Below, one piece after another: positions 8,607 to 16,231 of a stretch of 64,000 bases of DNA. Every line of letters starts with the position of its first letter. Positions within the stretch are counted from its first letter, which is position 1. Position numbers and translations under genes: made by a program. Source of the stretch: G965233625 sp965233625 (GTDB lineage Bacteria > Planctomycetota > Planctomycetia > Pirellulales > Pirellulaceae); the NCBI GenBank assembly GCA_965233625.1, contig OZ247499.1:7688001-7752000 (forward strand), given 5' to 3'. The notes beneath the pieces are model-generated. The model ran no database searches and was not told the DNA's origin. It worked only from the letters and a program-made list of their open reading frames with translations.

Positions 8607-9230
8607 TTAGTCTTCTTTCCGCTCTGCCGGCGTGCCCCACCTGCGCATCAACGTGTGTTCGATTCCCAGCTGGTCGAGGATCCGCGCGACGATGAAGTCA
8701 ATTAGATCCTGGACGCTGTTGACGCCGTGGTAAAAGCCAGGGCTGGCCGGCAGCACAACAGCGCCAGCCTCGCAGGCGCGACGCATATTTTCCAGCTGGA
8801 CGATGGAAAGTGGTGTTTCCCGCGGCACCAGTATTAGTTTGCGGCCTTCCTTGAGTTGTACGTCCGCCGCCCGCGCTATGAGGTTCGCACTTGAGCCATG
8901 CACGACGCTGCTGAGCGTGCCGCCCGAACACGGACAGATCACCATGCCGCCCGTGATGAACGATCCGCTGGCAATCGAAGCCATAAAGTTATCGTGACGG
9001 TGGTAATGCAGATTGCCGTGATACTCTTTCAGTTCCGGCAGCAACGATGCAGCTTTGAAATGCTCGACATCGACTTTGAGATTCAGTTCCTGTTTGAAAA
9101 CCAGCGCGGCCGAGGGGCTGATGGTCAGGTGCACCTCGTGGCCGCCAAGCAGCAGCACTTCCAGGAGCCGCACCGCGTAGGCAGAGCCGCTCGCGCCCGT
9201 CACGCCGACGACCAGCGGTGGCGACGTCAT
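8607..9230 (-). CDS. ubiX: flavin prenyltransferase UbiX
   Basis: A 207-residue flavin prenyltransferase that makes prenylated FMN, the cofactor of UbiD/MqnL-type decarboxylases. Visible: the N-terminal FMN loop G-V-T-G-A-S-G-S, the central CPCSGGTLSSVVHG, and the conserved LVPRETPLS followed by LPASPGFY. Length is normal. It overlaps the end of menG by 4 bases (ATGA), so translation is probably coupled. It is separated by 2 bases from mqnP. The corresponding UbiD-type decarboxylase is not in this window. Confidence 0.95.
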   Translation of the reverse strand: MTSPPLVVGVTGASGSAYAVRLLEVLLLGGHEVHLTISPSAALVFKQELNLKVDVEHFKAASLLPELKEYHGNLHYHRHDNFMASIASGSFITGGMVICPCSGGTLSSVVHGSSANLIARAADVQLKEGRKLILVPRETPLSIVQLENMRRACEAGAVVLPASPGFYHGVNSVQDLIDFIVARILDQLGIEHTLMRRWGTPAERKED

Positions 9231-10018
9231 GAGGTCCCTCCCGCCAGGGACGGCTCGGGTGCTGCTTCGTCTTCGCCTTGTTTCACGGAAGCTTGCTCAA
9301 GCTCACCCGGCTTCACGCCTATATAAAGTGTTGCCACGCCGAACGTCAGCGCCTTCCAGCGTGTCTGTTCCAGCCCGGCCTCTTCCATCATCGCGCAGAG
9401 TTTTTCATAGGAAGGGAATTCGCCCACGCTTTCCGGCAGGTAGCTGTATGCATCCTGATTGTTGCGGGCGAACATCTGACCGACCCGCGGCAGGATGTGG
9501 CTGAAGTAGGCGCCATAGACGCCCTTGGCAGGTTGCCAGCGTGGCATCGAAAACTCCAGCACGCCCACCGTCCCGCCCGGTGCACAGACGCGGGTCATCT
9601 CGCGTAAGCCTTGCATGGTATCGGCGACGTTCCGCAGCCCGAAAGCAACGGCGACTAGCTGAAACGTGTCGTCGTCGAACGGAAGCTGCTGTGCATCGGC
9701 CTCCATAAAGGTGATCTCATCGGTCAGACCGGCGCGCTGCTTCTTCTTCTCACCAATGGCCAGCATTTCCGGGCAGAAGTCGGAAGCCGTCACCTCCGCC
9801 TGCCCGCCCGTATGGCGGTGGAACGCAAACGCCAGGTCGCCAGTGCCCGTGCATACATCAAGAATCGGACGGCCCGGTTGCGGGTCGAGAATCTTAGCCG
9901 CCCGCCAACGCCAGTAGCGGTCGACGTTCAGCGACAGCATGTGGTTCATCAGGTCGTAGCGTGGTGCGATTTCGCCAAACATCTGGCGGACGCGATCGTT
10001 CGATTTATCAACAGTCAT
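9227..10018 (-). CDS. ubiE: demethylmenaquinone / ubiquinone methyltransferase
   Basis: A 263-residue class I SAM-dependent methyltransferase of the UbiE/MenG family, which C-methylates demethylmenaquinone in the last step of menaquinone synthesis. Motifs: FGEIAPRYDLMNHMLSL near the N-terminus, SAM-binding I-L-D-V-C-T-G-T-G-D, and VAFGLRNVADTMQGLREM. The C-terminus has an extra acidic tail of about 30 residues beyond the usual end. It is the first gene of the minus-strand run with ubiX and mqnP. Because the set resembles the futalosine branch, the substrate is more likely demethylmenaquinone than a ubiquinone precursor. Confidence 0.94.
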   Translation of the reverse strand: MTVDKSNDRVRQMFGEIAPRYDLMNHMLSLNVDRYWRWRAAKILDPQPGRPILDVCTGTGDLAFAFHRHTGGQAEVTASDFCPEMLAIGEKKKQRAGLTDEITFMEADAQQLPFDDDTFQLVAVAFGLRNVADTMQGLREMTRVCAPGGTVGVLEFSMPRWQPAKGVYGAYFSHILPRVGQMFARNNQDAYSYLPESVGEFPSYEKLCAMMEEAGLEQTRWKALTFGVATLYIGVKPGELEQASVKQGEDEAAPEPSLAGGTS

Positions 10019-10180
10019 GGCGCTGCAGCCTGTTGCCAGTTTTGATTGCGAGTACGGTTCTATGTTGCAAACCGCAAGTGGTAGAATAACTTAACTACCC
10101 GTTGCTGTTGAGATGGGCCAACGCACCTGAACAAGTGTCGCAAGACCTATTTAAAGCAACCAATTTCATCCAGAGACATT

Positions 10181-10840
10181 ATGATGCAAGCACTACTGAT
10201 ATTGATGGCGGTCCTCGCCGCGCCGGAAGCCGCCGATGGATTCACTTCCATTTTTGATGGGAAATCCCTGGACGGCTGGGAAGGAAAGGCCGGTGTTTTC
10301 CGGGTCGAAGCCGGGGCCGTCGTGGCTGGGTCTTTGAAACAGCGTATCCCGCGAAACGAATTTCTCTGCACCACCAGCCGGTACAGCGATTTTGAACTGC
10401 GACTGGAAGCACGTTTGACCGGCGCCGGCGATAACGCCGGGATTCAGTTCCGCAGCGAACGCATCCCCAATCATCACGAAGTGAAGGGCTATCAAGCGGA
10501 TATGGGCCACATGGGCGAGCGCAATATCTGGGGCGCCCTGTACGACGAATCACGGCGCCGGAAATTCCTGGCCTATGGCGACAATGCGAAATTGCAGAAA
10601 GTGTTTAAGAAAGACGGCTGGAACCGCATCCGCATCCGCTGCGAAGGGCCGCGCATTCAGATCTGGGTGAATGACCTGCAAACGGTGGACTATCGCGAAA
10701 CCGCCAAAGATATTCCGCAATCCGGCGTCATCGCCTTACAGATCCACGGCGGCGCCCCGGCGGAAGCGTCGTACCGCAACATCCGTTTGAAGCGTCTGGA
10801 TAAGCCGCATAGGGCCGAAGACGAATCTGCGATAAGATAA
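10181..10840 (+). CDS. secreted DUF1080 (3-keto-disaccharide hydrolase-like) protein
   Basis: A 219-residue secreted protein. A short signal peptide (MMQALLILMAVLAAPEAADG) precedes a concanavalin-like beta-sandwich of the DUF1080 / 3-keto-disaccharide hydrolase family. Typical features are GFTSIFDGKSLDGWEG at the start, NAGIQFRSER in the middle, GYQADMG, and a Gly/His stretch ALQIHGGAP near the end. Members cleave 3-keto-glycosides; substrate cannot be read from this sequence. It stands alone, divergent from menG, with no terminator visible after it. Confidence 0.88.
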   Translation: MMQALLILMAVLAAPEAADGFTSIFDGKSLDGWEGKAGVFRVEAGAVVAGSLKQRIPRNEFLCTTSRYSDFELRLEARLTGAGDNAGIQFRSERIPNHHEVKGYQADMGHMGERNIWGALYDESRRRKFLAYGDNAKLQKVFKKDGWNRIRIRCEGPRIQIWVNDLQTVDYRETAKDIPQSGVIALQIHGGAPAEASYRNIRLKRLDKPHRAEDESAIR

Positions 10841-10945
10841 CGCGATTCCTGGCGCCGGACTATTCATCCCGCAACAATCTGCCGATGACAGGCAGGCGCC
10901 AGTCCTTTGACGCCATTCGCTACTGCATTCCTCTGGAACCGTTCC

Positions 10946-11572
10946 ATGCCATCGCCGCCGCGTTTTATTTATTTTGATATGGGCAACGTGCTGTTGTGGT
11001 TTGATCACCAACGCGCTGCACGGCAGATGGCGGATGTGACAGGTGTTTCCAAGGAACGCATCTGGGAAATCGTCTTTGATACCGGCATGAATCTGGAGTA
11101 CGAACGCGGTGATCTGACCAGCCGCCAGTTCTTTGACAAATTCTGCGAACAAGCGGGCGTCACGGCCGATTACGACGCTGTCGCCTTCGCCGCCTCTGAC
11201 ATGTTTTCTTTGAATGTGCCCATGGCGGCGGTCGCCACATCGCTGAAGTGCGCCCGCAAACGGATTGGGATTCTTTCCAACACCTGCGAATGGCACTGGG
11301 ACTTTATTGCCCCCAAAAGATTCCGTGTCATCCGCGACCTGTTTGAAGTGCATGCGCTGAGTTATCGCATGAAACTGCTCAAGCCAGAGCCAGAGATTTA
11401 TACGGCCGCGGCGGAGCTTGCCGGCGTCGAACCGGGCGAGATCTTTTTCACCGACGACCGGCCAGAGAATATCGAAGCCGCACGCGAGGCAGGCTTCGAC
11501 GCGGAACCGTTCTCCACGGCCGCCGCCACCGTCAAGCAATTACGCGAGCGCGGCGTGCAGTTTAATTATTAA
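10946..11572 (+). CDS. HAD-superfamily hydrolase, YihX-like
   Basis: A 208-residue HAD phosphatase. Motif I is F-D-M-G-N-V-L with the nucleophile Asp; the +2 position is Gly instead of Asp, as in the YihX-like (glucose-1-phosphate phosphatase) subfamily. Motif II is I-L-S-N-T, the Lys motif is within KLLKPEPEIY, and motif IV is FFTDDRPENIEAAREAGF. The helical cap lies at about 15-85. The frame is open to 10907 but ATG 10946 sits directly before the first beta strand. The substrate is unknown; a sugar phosphate is likely from subfamily resemblance. It ends 41 bp from the convergent TatD-like gene. Confidence 0.85.
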   Translation: MPSPPRFIYFDMGNVLLWFDHQRAARQMADVTGVSKERIWEIVFDTGMNLEYERGDLTSRQFFDKFCEQAGVTADYDAVAFAASDMFSLNVPMAAVATSLKCARKRIGILSNTCEWHWDFIAPKRFRVIRDLFEVHALSYRMKLLKPEPEIYTAAAELAGVEPGEIFFTDDRPENIEAAREAGFDAEPFSTAAATVKQLRERGVQFNY

Positions 11573-11613
11573 GGCGATATCGCAGACGCTTCCGCCACTT
11601 ATCAGCCGTTTGC

Positions 11614-12453
11614 TTAATTCACGGCAACGCCGGTATCGTCTGCGTCGCGGGGTGTGAACTGAAAGTTCTGGCTCTGCCGGAAGAATTCCAGCGGGTTCTC
11701 GTACGTGACTTTGCGGATCAGGCTTTCGGGATGGCCGCGGCGCCGCATCTCTAGGATGAGATCCGGGATGGCGGTCGGCTTCGAGGGCCCCCAGTCACCG
11801 GCGGAATTGGGCATCAAGCGTTCAGGACCGTACATCTCGATCATATCGACGGCCCTTTCGGGCGTGCATTTGCTGACCGGGTAAAGTGTCATTCCGGCCC
11901 AGAAACCTTCTTCCAGCACGTGGCGGATGGTGTGCTCTTCAACATGGTCCACCAGCACCCGGCTGCGGTCGATGCGGCTGTCATCGCATAACATATCCAG
12001 AATCATCCGCGTGCCCTGGTATTTGTCTTCCAGGTGTGGCGTGTGGATCAGGATCTGCTGTTTATACTCCACTGCCAGCTCTACATGCTCCTGGAAGATG
12101 ATCGCTTCGTTACGGGTGTTTTTGTTCAGCCCGATCTCGCCGATGCCCAGTACATTGGGCAGATCGAGAAACTCGGGGATCATCTTGATGACTTCCCGGG
12201 AAAGTTCGACGTTTTCGGCTTCTTTGGCGTTGATACACAGCCAGCAATAATGCTGAATGCCGTACTGGGCCGCCCGTTGCCGTTCGAAGCCCGTCAACTG
12301 CCGGAAGTAATCGTGAAAGCTCTCTGCCGTGCCGCGATCAAAGCCGGCCCAGAAAGCAGGTTCGCTCATGGCGACACAGCCCATCTTCGCCAGCGTTTCG
12401 TAGTCGTCGGTGGTCCGCGACACCATGTGAATATGCGGGTCGATGTAATTCAT
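11614..12453 (-). CDS. TatD-family metal-dependent hydrolase
   Basis: A 279-residue TIM-barrel hydrolase. Metal ligands are seen in I-D-P-H-I-H-M near the N-terminus, GIGEIGLNK (Glu), ILIHTPH (His) and VLVDHVEE (His). A late Asp is represented by SAGDWGPSK. The family contains DNases, deacylases and uncharacterised members, and this variant (PHIHM with long inserts) is closer to uncharacterised metal-dependent hydrolases than to E. coli TatD. It follows a 92-residue conserved-looking hypothetical gene by 56 bp on the same strand, probably co-transcribed. The ribosome-binding site is weak. Confidence 0.82.
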   Translation of the reverse strand: MNYIDPHIHMVSRTTDDYETLAKMGCVAMSEPAFWAGFDRGTAESFHDYFRQLTGFERQRAAQYGIQHYCWLCINAKEAENVELSREVIKMIPEFLDLPNVLGIGEIGLNKNTRNEAIIFQEHVELAVEYKQQILIHTPHLEDKYQGTRMILDMLCDDSRIDRSRVLVDHVEEHTIRHVLEEGFWAGMTLYPVSKCTPERAVDMIEMYGPERLMPNSAGDWGPSKPTAIPDLILEMRRRGHPESLIRKVTYENPLEFFRQSQNFQFTPRDADDTGVAVN

Positions 12454-12509
12454 GCTTCAACAAATCCGTTGGAAGGCGGGGGCTGTTTGGAGGACTCGCG
12501 GGCGAAGGC

Positions 12510-12788
12510 TTAGCGGCCAGCTGGCATGTTCAATGTTTCTTGCCAGGCATCGTCGTATTCCCGCGAGAATAGCATTTGTAACTGCTCTGCCCGGTCGCCG
12601 GATTCTTCTTGAAGAATACGCATTGCCTGGGCAAACTGCTTCGTGCGCGGGTCAGCGGCGGTTTCACCTTCCGCGCGATCGATGCGATCTAGTGATGCCG
12701 CAATCTCTAACATTTTACACCGCACCAGCAGATATTCCCGGTCGAGCACCTCAGTGGCGGACATGGGAGAGGTTTGGGGCAAAGACAT
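12510..12788 (-). CDS. hypothetical small cytoplasmic protein
   Basis: A 92-residue soluble, acidic, mostly helical protein with no signal peptide or recognised domain. It contains the charged helix REYLLVRCKMLEIAASLDRI and ends DAWQETLNMPAGR. Translation is well supported: GAGGAGG (complement of 12793-12799) lies 4 bases before the ATG. It precedes the TatD-like hydrolase by 56 bp, so a functional partnership is possible. I do not recognise a function. Confidence 0.75.
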   Translation of the reverse strand: MSLPQTSPMSATEVLDREYLLVRCKMLEIAASLDRIDRAEGETAADPRTKQFAQAMRILQEESGDRAEQLQMLFSREYDDAWQETLNMPAGR

Positions 12789-13173
12789 GATGCCTCCTCA
12801 AGATGGGTGGTGGGGTAAATCGCGGTGTGTGTTTGTAGTTTCGCCGGGGCGCCGGTGGGAATCAAGGGCCGCGCGATGAATCCACCGGCGCGTGTTTCCA
12901 GCCGGTCCATTTGTAACGGTTAGAACTAACAGATAATCCGCGATTAACAATTGCGATAACGCGAAAGTTGACTTCTGCGGCAAATCTGCCGGATTGTGCA
13001 GCCAGGCGCCAATGTCTGCCCGATATTTTCCTAGGTAGTGCGCTGTCGCAGAAACAACGGCATGGAGGGGAATGCCCGGTTTCTGGTCAACGCGCGACGG
13101 GTCATCGTGGGCAGACTCTGCTTCCCCGTAGCCAGATGACCTTCCGTGCAGAATTAAGGAAGGAAGGAAAACT
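12789..13173. other. 385-bp gap between divergent genes
   Basis: This divergent intergenic region must carry promoters for the minus-strand TatD operon and the plus-strand HEAT gene. I see the small inverted repeat at 12919-12930 and an AT-richer stretch at about 12915-12960, but no convincing -35/-10 pair. A purine-rich ribosome-binding stretch (13157-13170) lies just before the HEAT gene. No small gene is evident. Confidence 0.6.
12919..12930. repeat. short inverted repeat GTTAG-AA-CTAAC
   Basis: Perfect 5-bp arms around AA in the divergent intergenic region. It could be a small operator, but at this length chance is a real alternative. Confidence 0.25.
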
Positions 13174-14784
13174 GTGACCGTCGGTATCGAAATCACGCTC
13201 AGCGTACTCTCCAAGGCAACCAACGAAGCGGCAACCTCCGTGCTGCTAACCGCACTGGATTCTCCGCACCGGGCGTTGCAGGAAGGCGCCATGCGTGCGC
13301 TGGCCATGCGACGCAGCCTGATTGCTGAACAGGCCCTGCTGCAACGCTGGCCTTCGATGAGCGATCGTGAGAAAGAAATCGTTGCTGAACGCGCGGCGTG
13401 TATGTCGGCAGCTATTCGCAACGCAGTAGTCGGAGCCGACCTTGAGTTGTGCGAAGCGGGTTGTGAAGCCGCCCTGCTCACCCGCGACTACGACCTGCTG
13501 CCAGTGCTGCTGACCGCCGCCAACGATCACAGCAGCCCGAATCATGTGCCGGCGACCACGGCCGTGCTGGACATGGCCAAAGCCATCTATCAGGAATCGA
13601 CGGCGCCGCGTGACTATTCCGATCGCCGCGATCCGCAACTGGTTCGGCGACGCGCCGTGCGGTCGCTGGAAGAATCGATCACCCGCAACAGCCGCAACCG
13701 CGATGCGGTGGTTCTGGAAGCCTATCTGATTCTGGTGGAACGCAGTAACCCCACACTCAACCGCATGTTGAAGTCGCCCCGCGAACCCGGCTACGACGCC
13801 GCAATGCGTACGCTGAGCACCAGCGAACGGCCCGGCGTAATGCGACTGCTGTTGAGCTTCCTGGACGATCATCATGCACCGGCCGGATGCATCAAAGCCA
13901 TCGCCAGTCGTGAGGACGAAGCTTTTGTGCGTTGCCTTCTGGAGAAGTCTCAGGACCTAAGCCAGCAAGCCAAGGCGAACGTGCAGCGTCTCGGTTCGCT
14001 TAGTTGGCTGAAGAATGCAAAGACGTTTGTGGACCAGCTTGATGAGTCGCTGCAGGCAGCGGCGGTGAAGCTACTGGATGCTGCCGGGCTGAAAGATGAC
14101 CTGGCCTATCGCACCATCGCCCATATTCTGCGCTTTGGCAAAGCCGATGCTAGACGCGCTGCTGCGGTTTCGCTGGAACGTTTTCCCGGCGACGACGCCA
14201 GCCAGCTGGCGCTCGACACGCTGGACGACAACGATGCGCAGGTCCGCGCGAACATTCTCAAGCAACTACGACCTCGCGGTATCCCCGGCGCTATCACCAT
14301 GCTGCTGGAAGAGATTGACTCGGAATACGAGGTGATCCGAAACGCGGCCCGGGGTTGTCTGGAAGAATTCAATTTCGAGCGGTACGTCAGTTCATTTGAC
14401 GTCCTGGAAGACGATGTCCGCGCAAGCACCGGCATGCTGGTCGGAAAAATTGACCGCGAAGCTGCTTTCCTTCTACGCAGAGAACTCAAGGCGCCGGTGC
14501 GTGCACGTCGCTTGCGCGCATTGTCGATGGTTGCCTACATGCAGATGCTCGGCGAAGTGGAGGCCGAGATTATCGAAATGATGGCCGACCCGGACCACTT
14601 TGTCCGTGTGGAAGTTGTTCATACGCTTGCCTTGTGCAACAGTGACGCCGCGAGGCAGGAATTACGCGCCGCACTGCTGGATGATAGCCAGATGGTGCAG
14701 GATGCGGCCGAACGGGAATTACAGCGTCTGGCAGCGGAAGGTGTCGAGATACCAGCGCCGGCCGGCGAAGAGCCAATTGCCTAA
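13174..14784 (+). CDS. HEAT-repeat protein
   Basis: A 536-residue soluble protein built almost wholly of HEAT-like alpha-helical repeats (for example DDLAYRTIAHILRFGKADARRAAAVSLERFPGD, followed by DDNDAQVRANILKQL). It has no signal peptide or membrane segment. HEAT solenoids are protein-interaction scaffolds; no catalytic domain is present. The start is GTG 13174 with an excellent purine-rich ribosome-binding region (AAGGAAGGAAGG) 6-14 bases upstream. It is 208 bp from the next gene on the same strand. Function is unknown. Confidence 0.88.
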   Translation: MTVGIEITLSVLSKATNEAATSVLLTALDSPHRALQEGAMRALAMRRSLIAEQALLQRWPSMSDREKEIVAERAACMSAAIRNAVVGADLELCEAGCEAALLTRDYDLLPVLLTAANDHSSPNHVPATTAVLDMAKAIYQESTAPRDYSDRRDPQLVRRRAVRSLEESITRNSRNRDAVVLEAYLILVERSNPTLNRMLKSPREPGYDAAMRTLSTSERPGVMRLLLSFLDDHHAPAGCIKAIASREDEAFVRCLLEKSQDLSQQAKANVQRLGSLSWLKNAKTFVDQLDESLQAAAVKLLDAAGLKDDLAYRTIAHILRFGKADARRAAAVSLERFPGDDASQLALDTLDDNDAQVRANILKQLRPRGIPGAITMLLEEIDSEYEVIRNAARGCLEEFNFERYVSSFDVLEDDVRASTGMLVGKIDREAAFLLRRELKAPVRARRLRALSMVAYMQMLGEVEAEIIEMMADPDHFVRVEVVHTLALCNSDAARQELRAALLDDSQMVQDAAERELQRLAAEGVEIPAPAGEEPIA

Positions 14785-14992
14785 TTCAACACAACTGGTA
14801 GCATAGGCGGTGTAGGCATCGCTTTCCTTCCTCCCCTCAGCTTCATCCTGAAGCGGGAAACTACTCCCTCCCATGTTAATTTCACTTTTGATTGCAGCTA
14901 TTTCATTTGGCGCATATTCCATCCGGCGGGCGGTCAACCGCGGCCAGGAATGATGCAGCCAGCCACATGCTGCTACGAGGATAGATGAAACG

Positions 14993-15409
14993 ATGACCCA
15001 CCTACTCGCTTGGCAAGGCACGATTGAAAGTATGAGCAGCCACTTCCGTAGTGGCTCTGAGCGGCCGGGCTTGCTGCCTATCGCTATTCTCGTGCTGGTT
15101 CTTGCCACCGCGGGCGTAGGAATCTGGTTGCTGTCGCGGTACTTCAACCGTAAGTATCAGGGCGGATACAACAGCCCACGCGCCCTATTCACAGAACTGT
15201 GCACGGCCCACGACCTTGACTACCAGGACCGTCGAATTCTGAAACGCCTGGCAAAGTTCCACGGCTTCAAACACCCGGCGCGGATTTTTCTGGAGCCGGG
15301 ACGCTTTGAAAGCAACAACGTGGCCGATGCGCTGAACGAAGATCCGGAGATCATCGAGAAACTCCGCGATCAGATCTTCGGCCGCGAACTGAACACCGCC
15401 GCCGTTTAG
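14993..15409 (+). CDS. single-pass membrane protein, hypothetical
   Basis: A 138-residue protein with one strong transmembrane helix (about residues 27-48, LLPIAILVLVLATAGVGIWLL) and a C-terminal cytoplasmic-type domain: LFTELCTAHDLDYQDRRILKRLAKFHGFKHPARIFLEPGRF. That domain resembles small helical regions of planctomycete proteins annotated only as hypothetical. The topology and juxtaposed basic NRKY suggest N-out, C-in. It follows the HEAT protein and is convergent with yebC. Function unknown. Confidence 0.75.
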   Translation: MTHLLAWQGTIESMSSHFRSGSERPGLLPIAILVLVLATAGVGIWLLSRYFNRKYQGGYNSPRALFTELCTAHDLDYQDRRILKRLAKFHGFKHPARIFLEPGRFESNNVADALNEDPEIIEKLRDQIFGRELNTAAV

Positions 15410-15430
15410 CGCCATGCTGCCGAAGCGTGC

Positions 15431-16186
15431 TTAGCTTTCAGCAGAAATTTCCGCCATCACTTCGTCGGCGATATCGAAGTTCGCCGACACGTTCTGAATG
15501 TCGTCGTGGTCATCCAGCGCCTCCATCAGGCGGAGCACGCTGCGGGCGTTCGACGCGTCTAGCTCGATCGTGTTCTTGGGCATCTGGGCGACGCGTTTGG
15601 TGTCTGCTTCAATCTCTGCGTCTTCCAGCGCCTGCGAAACGTCGCTGAAAAGTTCCGGCCCGCAGGTGATCTGAAACTGCTCACCCTGCCGGGTTACGTC
15701 GTCGGCGCCGGTCTCCATAGCGATTTCCATCAACTGATCTTCGGTGGCTTTATCGGCATCGATCAGGAAGAAACCCTTGCGGTCAAACATCCAGGCTACA
15801 TCGTTAGAGCTGCCAAGTTTGCCCTGATTGATTTCGAACAGCTTGCGCAGCTCTGGCGCCGTGCGATTACGGTTGTCGGTCATTGCTTCGCACATGATGG
15901 CGACGCCGGCCGGGCCGTAACCTTCGTAGATGACTTCTTCAACATTGCCGCCATCCAGTTCGCCGGTGCCTGTTTTAATGGCCCGTTCGATTTTGTCTTT
16001 GGGCATGTTGGCAGCTTTTGCATCAGCCACGGCGCCACGCAGACGGTTGTTGGCGTCTATATCGCCGCCGCCCATCCTGGCAGCCACGATTATGGCCTTC
16101 GCGCATTTGCTCCAGACCTTGCTGCGTTTGCTATCAATCAGCGCTTTTTTGTGCTTAATGCCAGCCCAGTGGGAGTGACCTGCCAT
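15431..16186 (-). CDS. yebC: YebC/PmpR-family protein
   Basis: A 251-residue member of the YebC/PmpR/TACO1 family. The start MAGHSHWAGIKHKKALIDSKR and the NMPKDKIERAIK segment are diagnostic (the usual WxNIKHRK is WAGIKHKK here), as are the three-domain length and the acidic middle. Members act as DNA-binding regulators or as translation factors relieving ribosome stalling at proline stretches. It follows the TPR gene by 45 bp on the same strand. A Shine-Dalgarno-like GAGCGGA precedes the ATG. Confidence 0.95.
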   Translation of the reverse strand: MAGHSHWAGIKHKKALIDSKRSKVWSKCAKAIIVAARMGGGDIDANNRLRGAVADAKAANMPKDKIERAIKTGTGELDGGNVEEVIYEGYGPAGVAIMCEAMTDNRNRTAPELRKLFEINQGKLGSSNDVAWMFDRKGFFLIDADKATEDQLMEIAMETGADDVTRQGEQFQITCGPELFSDVSQALEDAEIEADTKRVAQMPKNTIELDASNARSVLRLMEALDDHDDIQNVSANFDIADEVMAEISAES

Positions 16187-16231
16187 GTTTCCGCTCTCTC
16201 AACAAACCGTTGTTTTCTGAATGTGCCGCCG

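Noticed and set aside
10736..11539. 267-residue minus-strand frame over the HAD gene
   Set aside because: It overlaps the HAD gene with its intact motifs, and the product has low-complexity composition and no ribosome-binding site.
11614..12453. ebo operon (EboB) assignment for the TatD-like hydrolase
   Set aside because: No other ebo genes are nearby, and TatD folds are too widespread to assign on this basis.
12798..13481. 227-residue minus-strand frame across the divergent gap
   Set aside because: It overlaps the start of the HEAT gene, whose GTG has a strong ribosome-binding site, and resembles Ser/Arg-rich shadow sequence.
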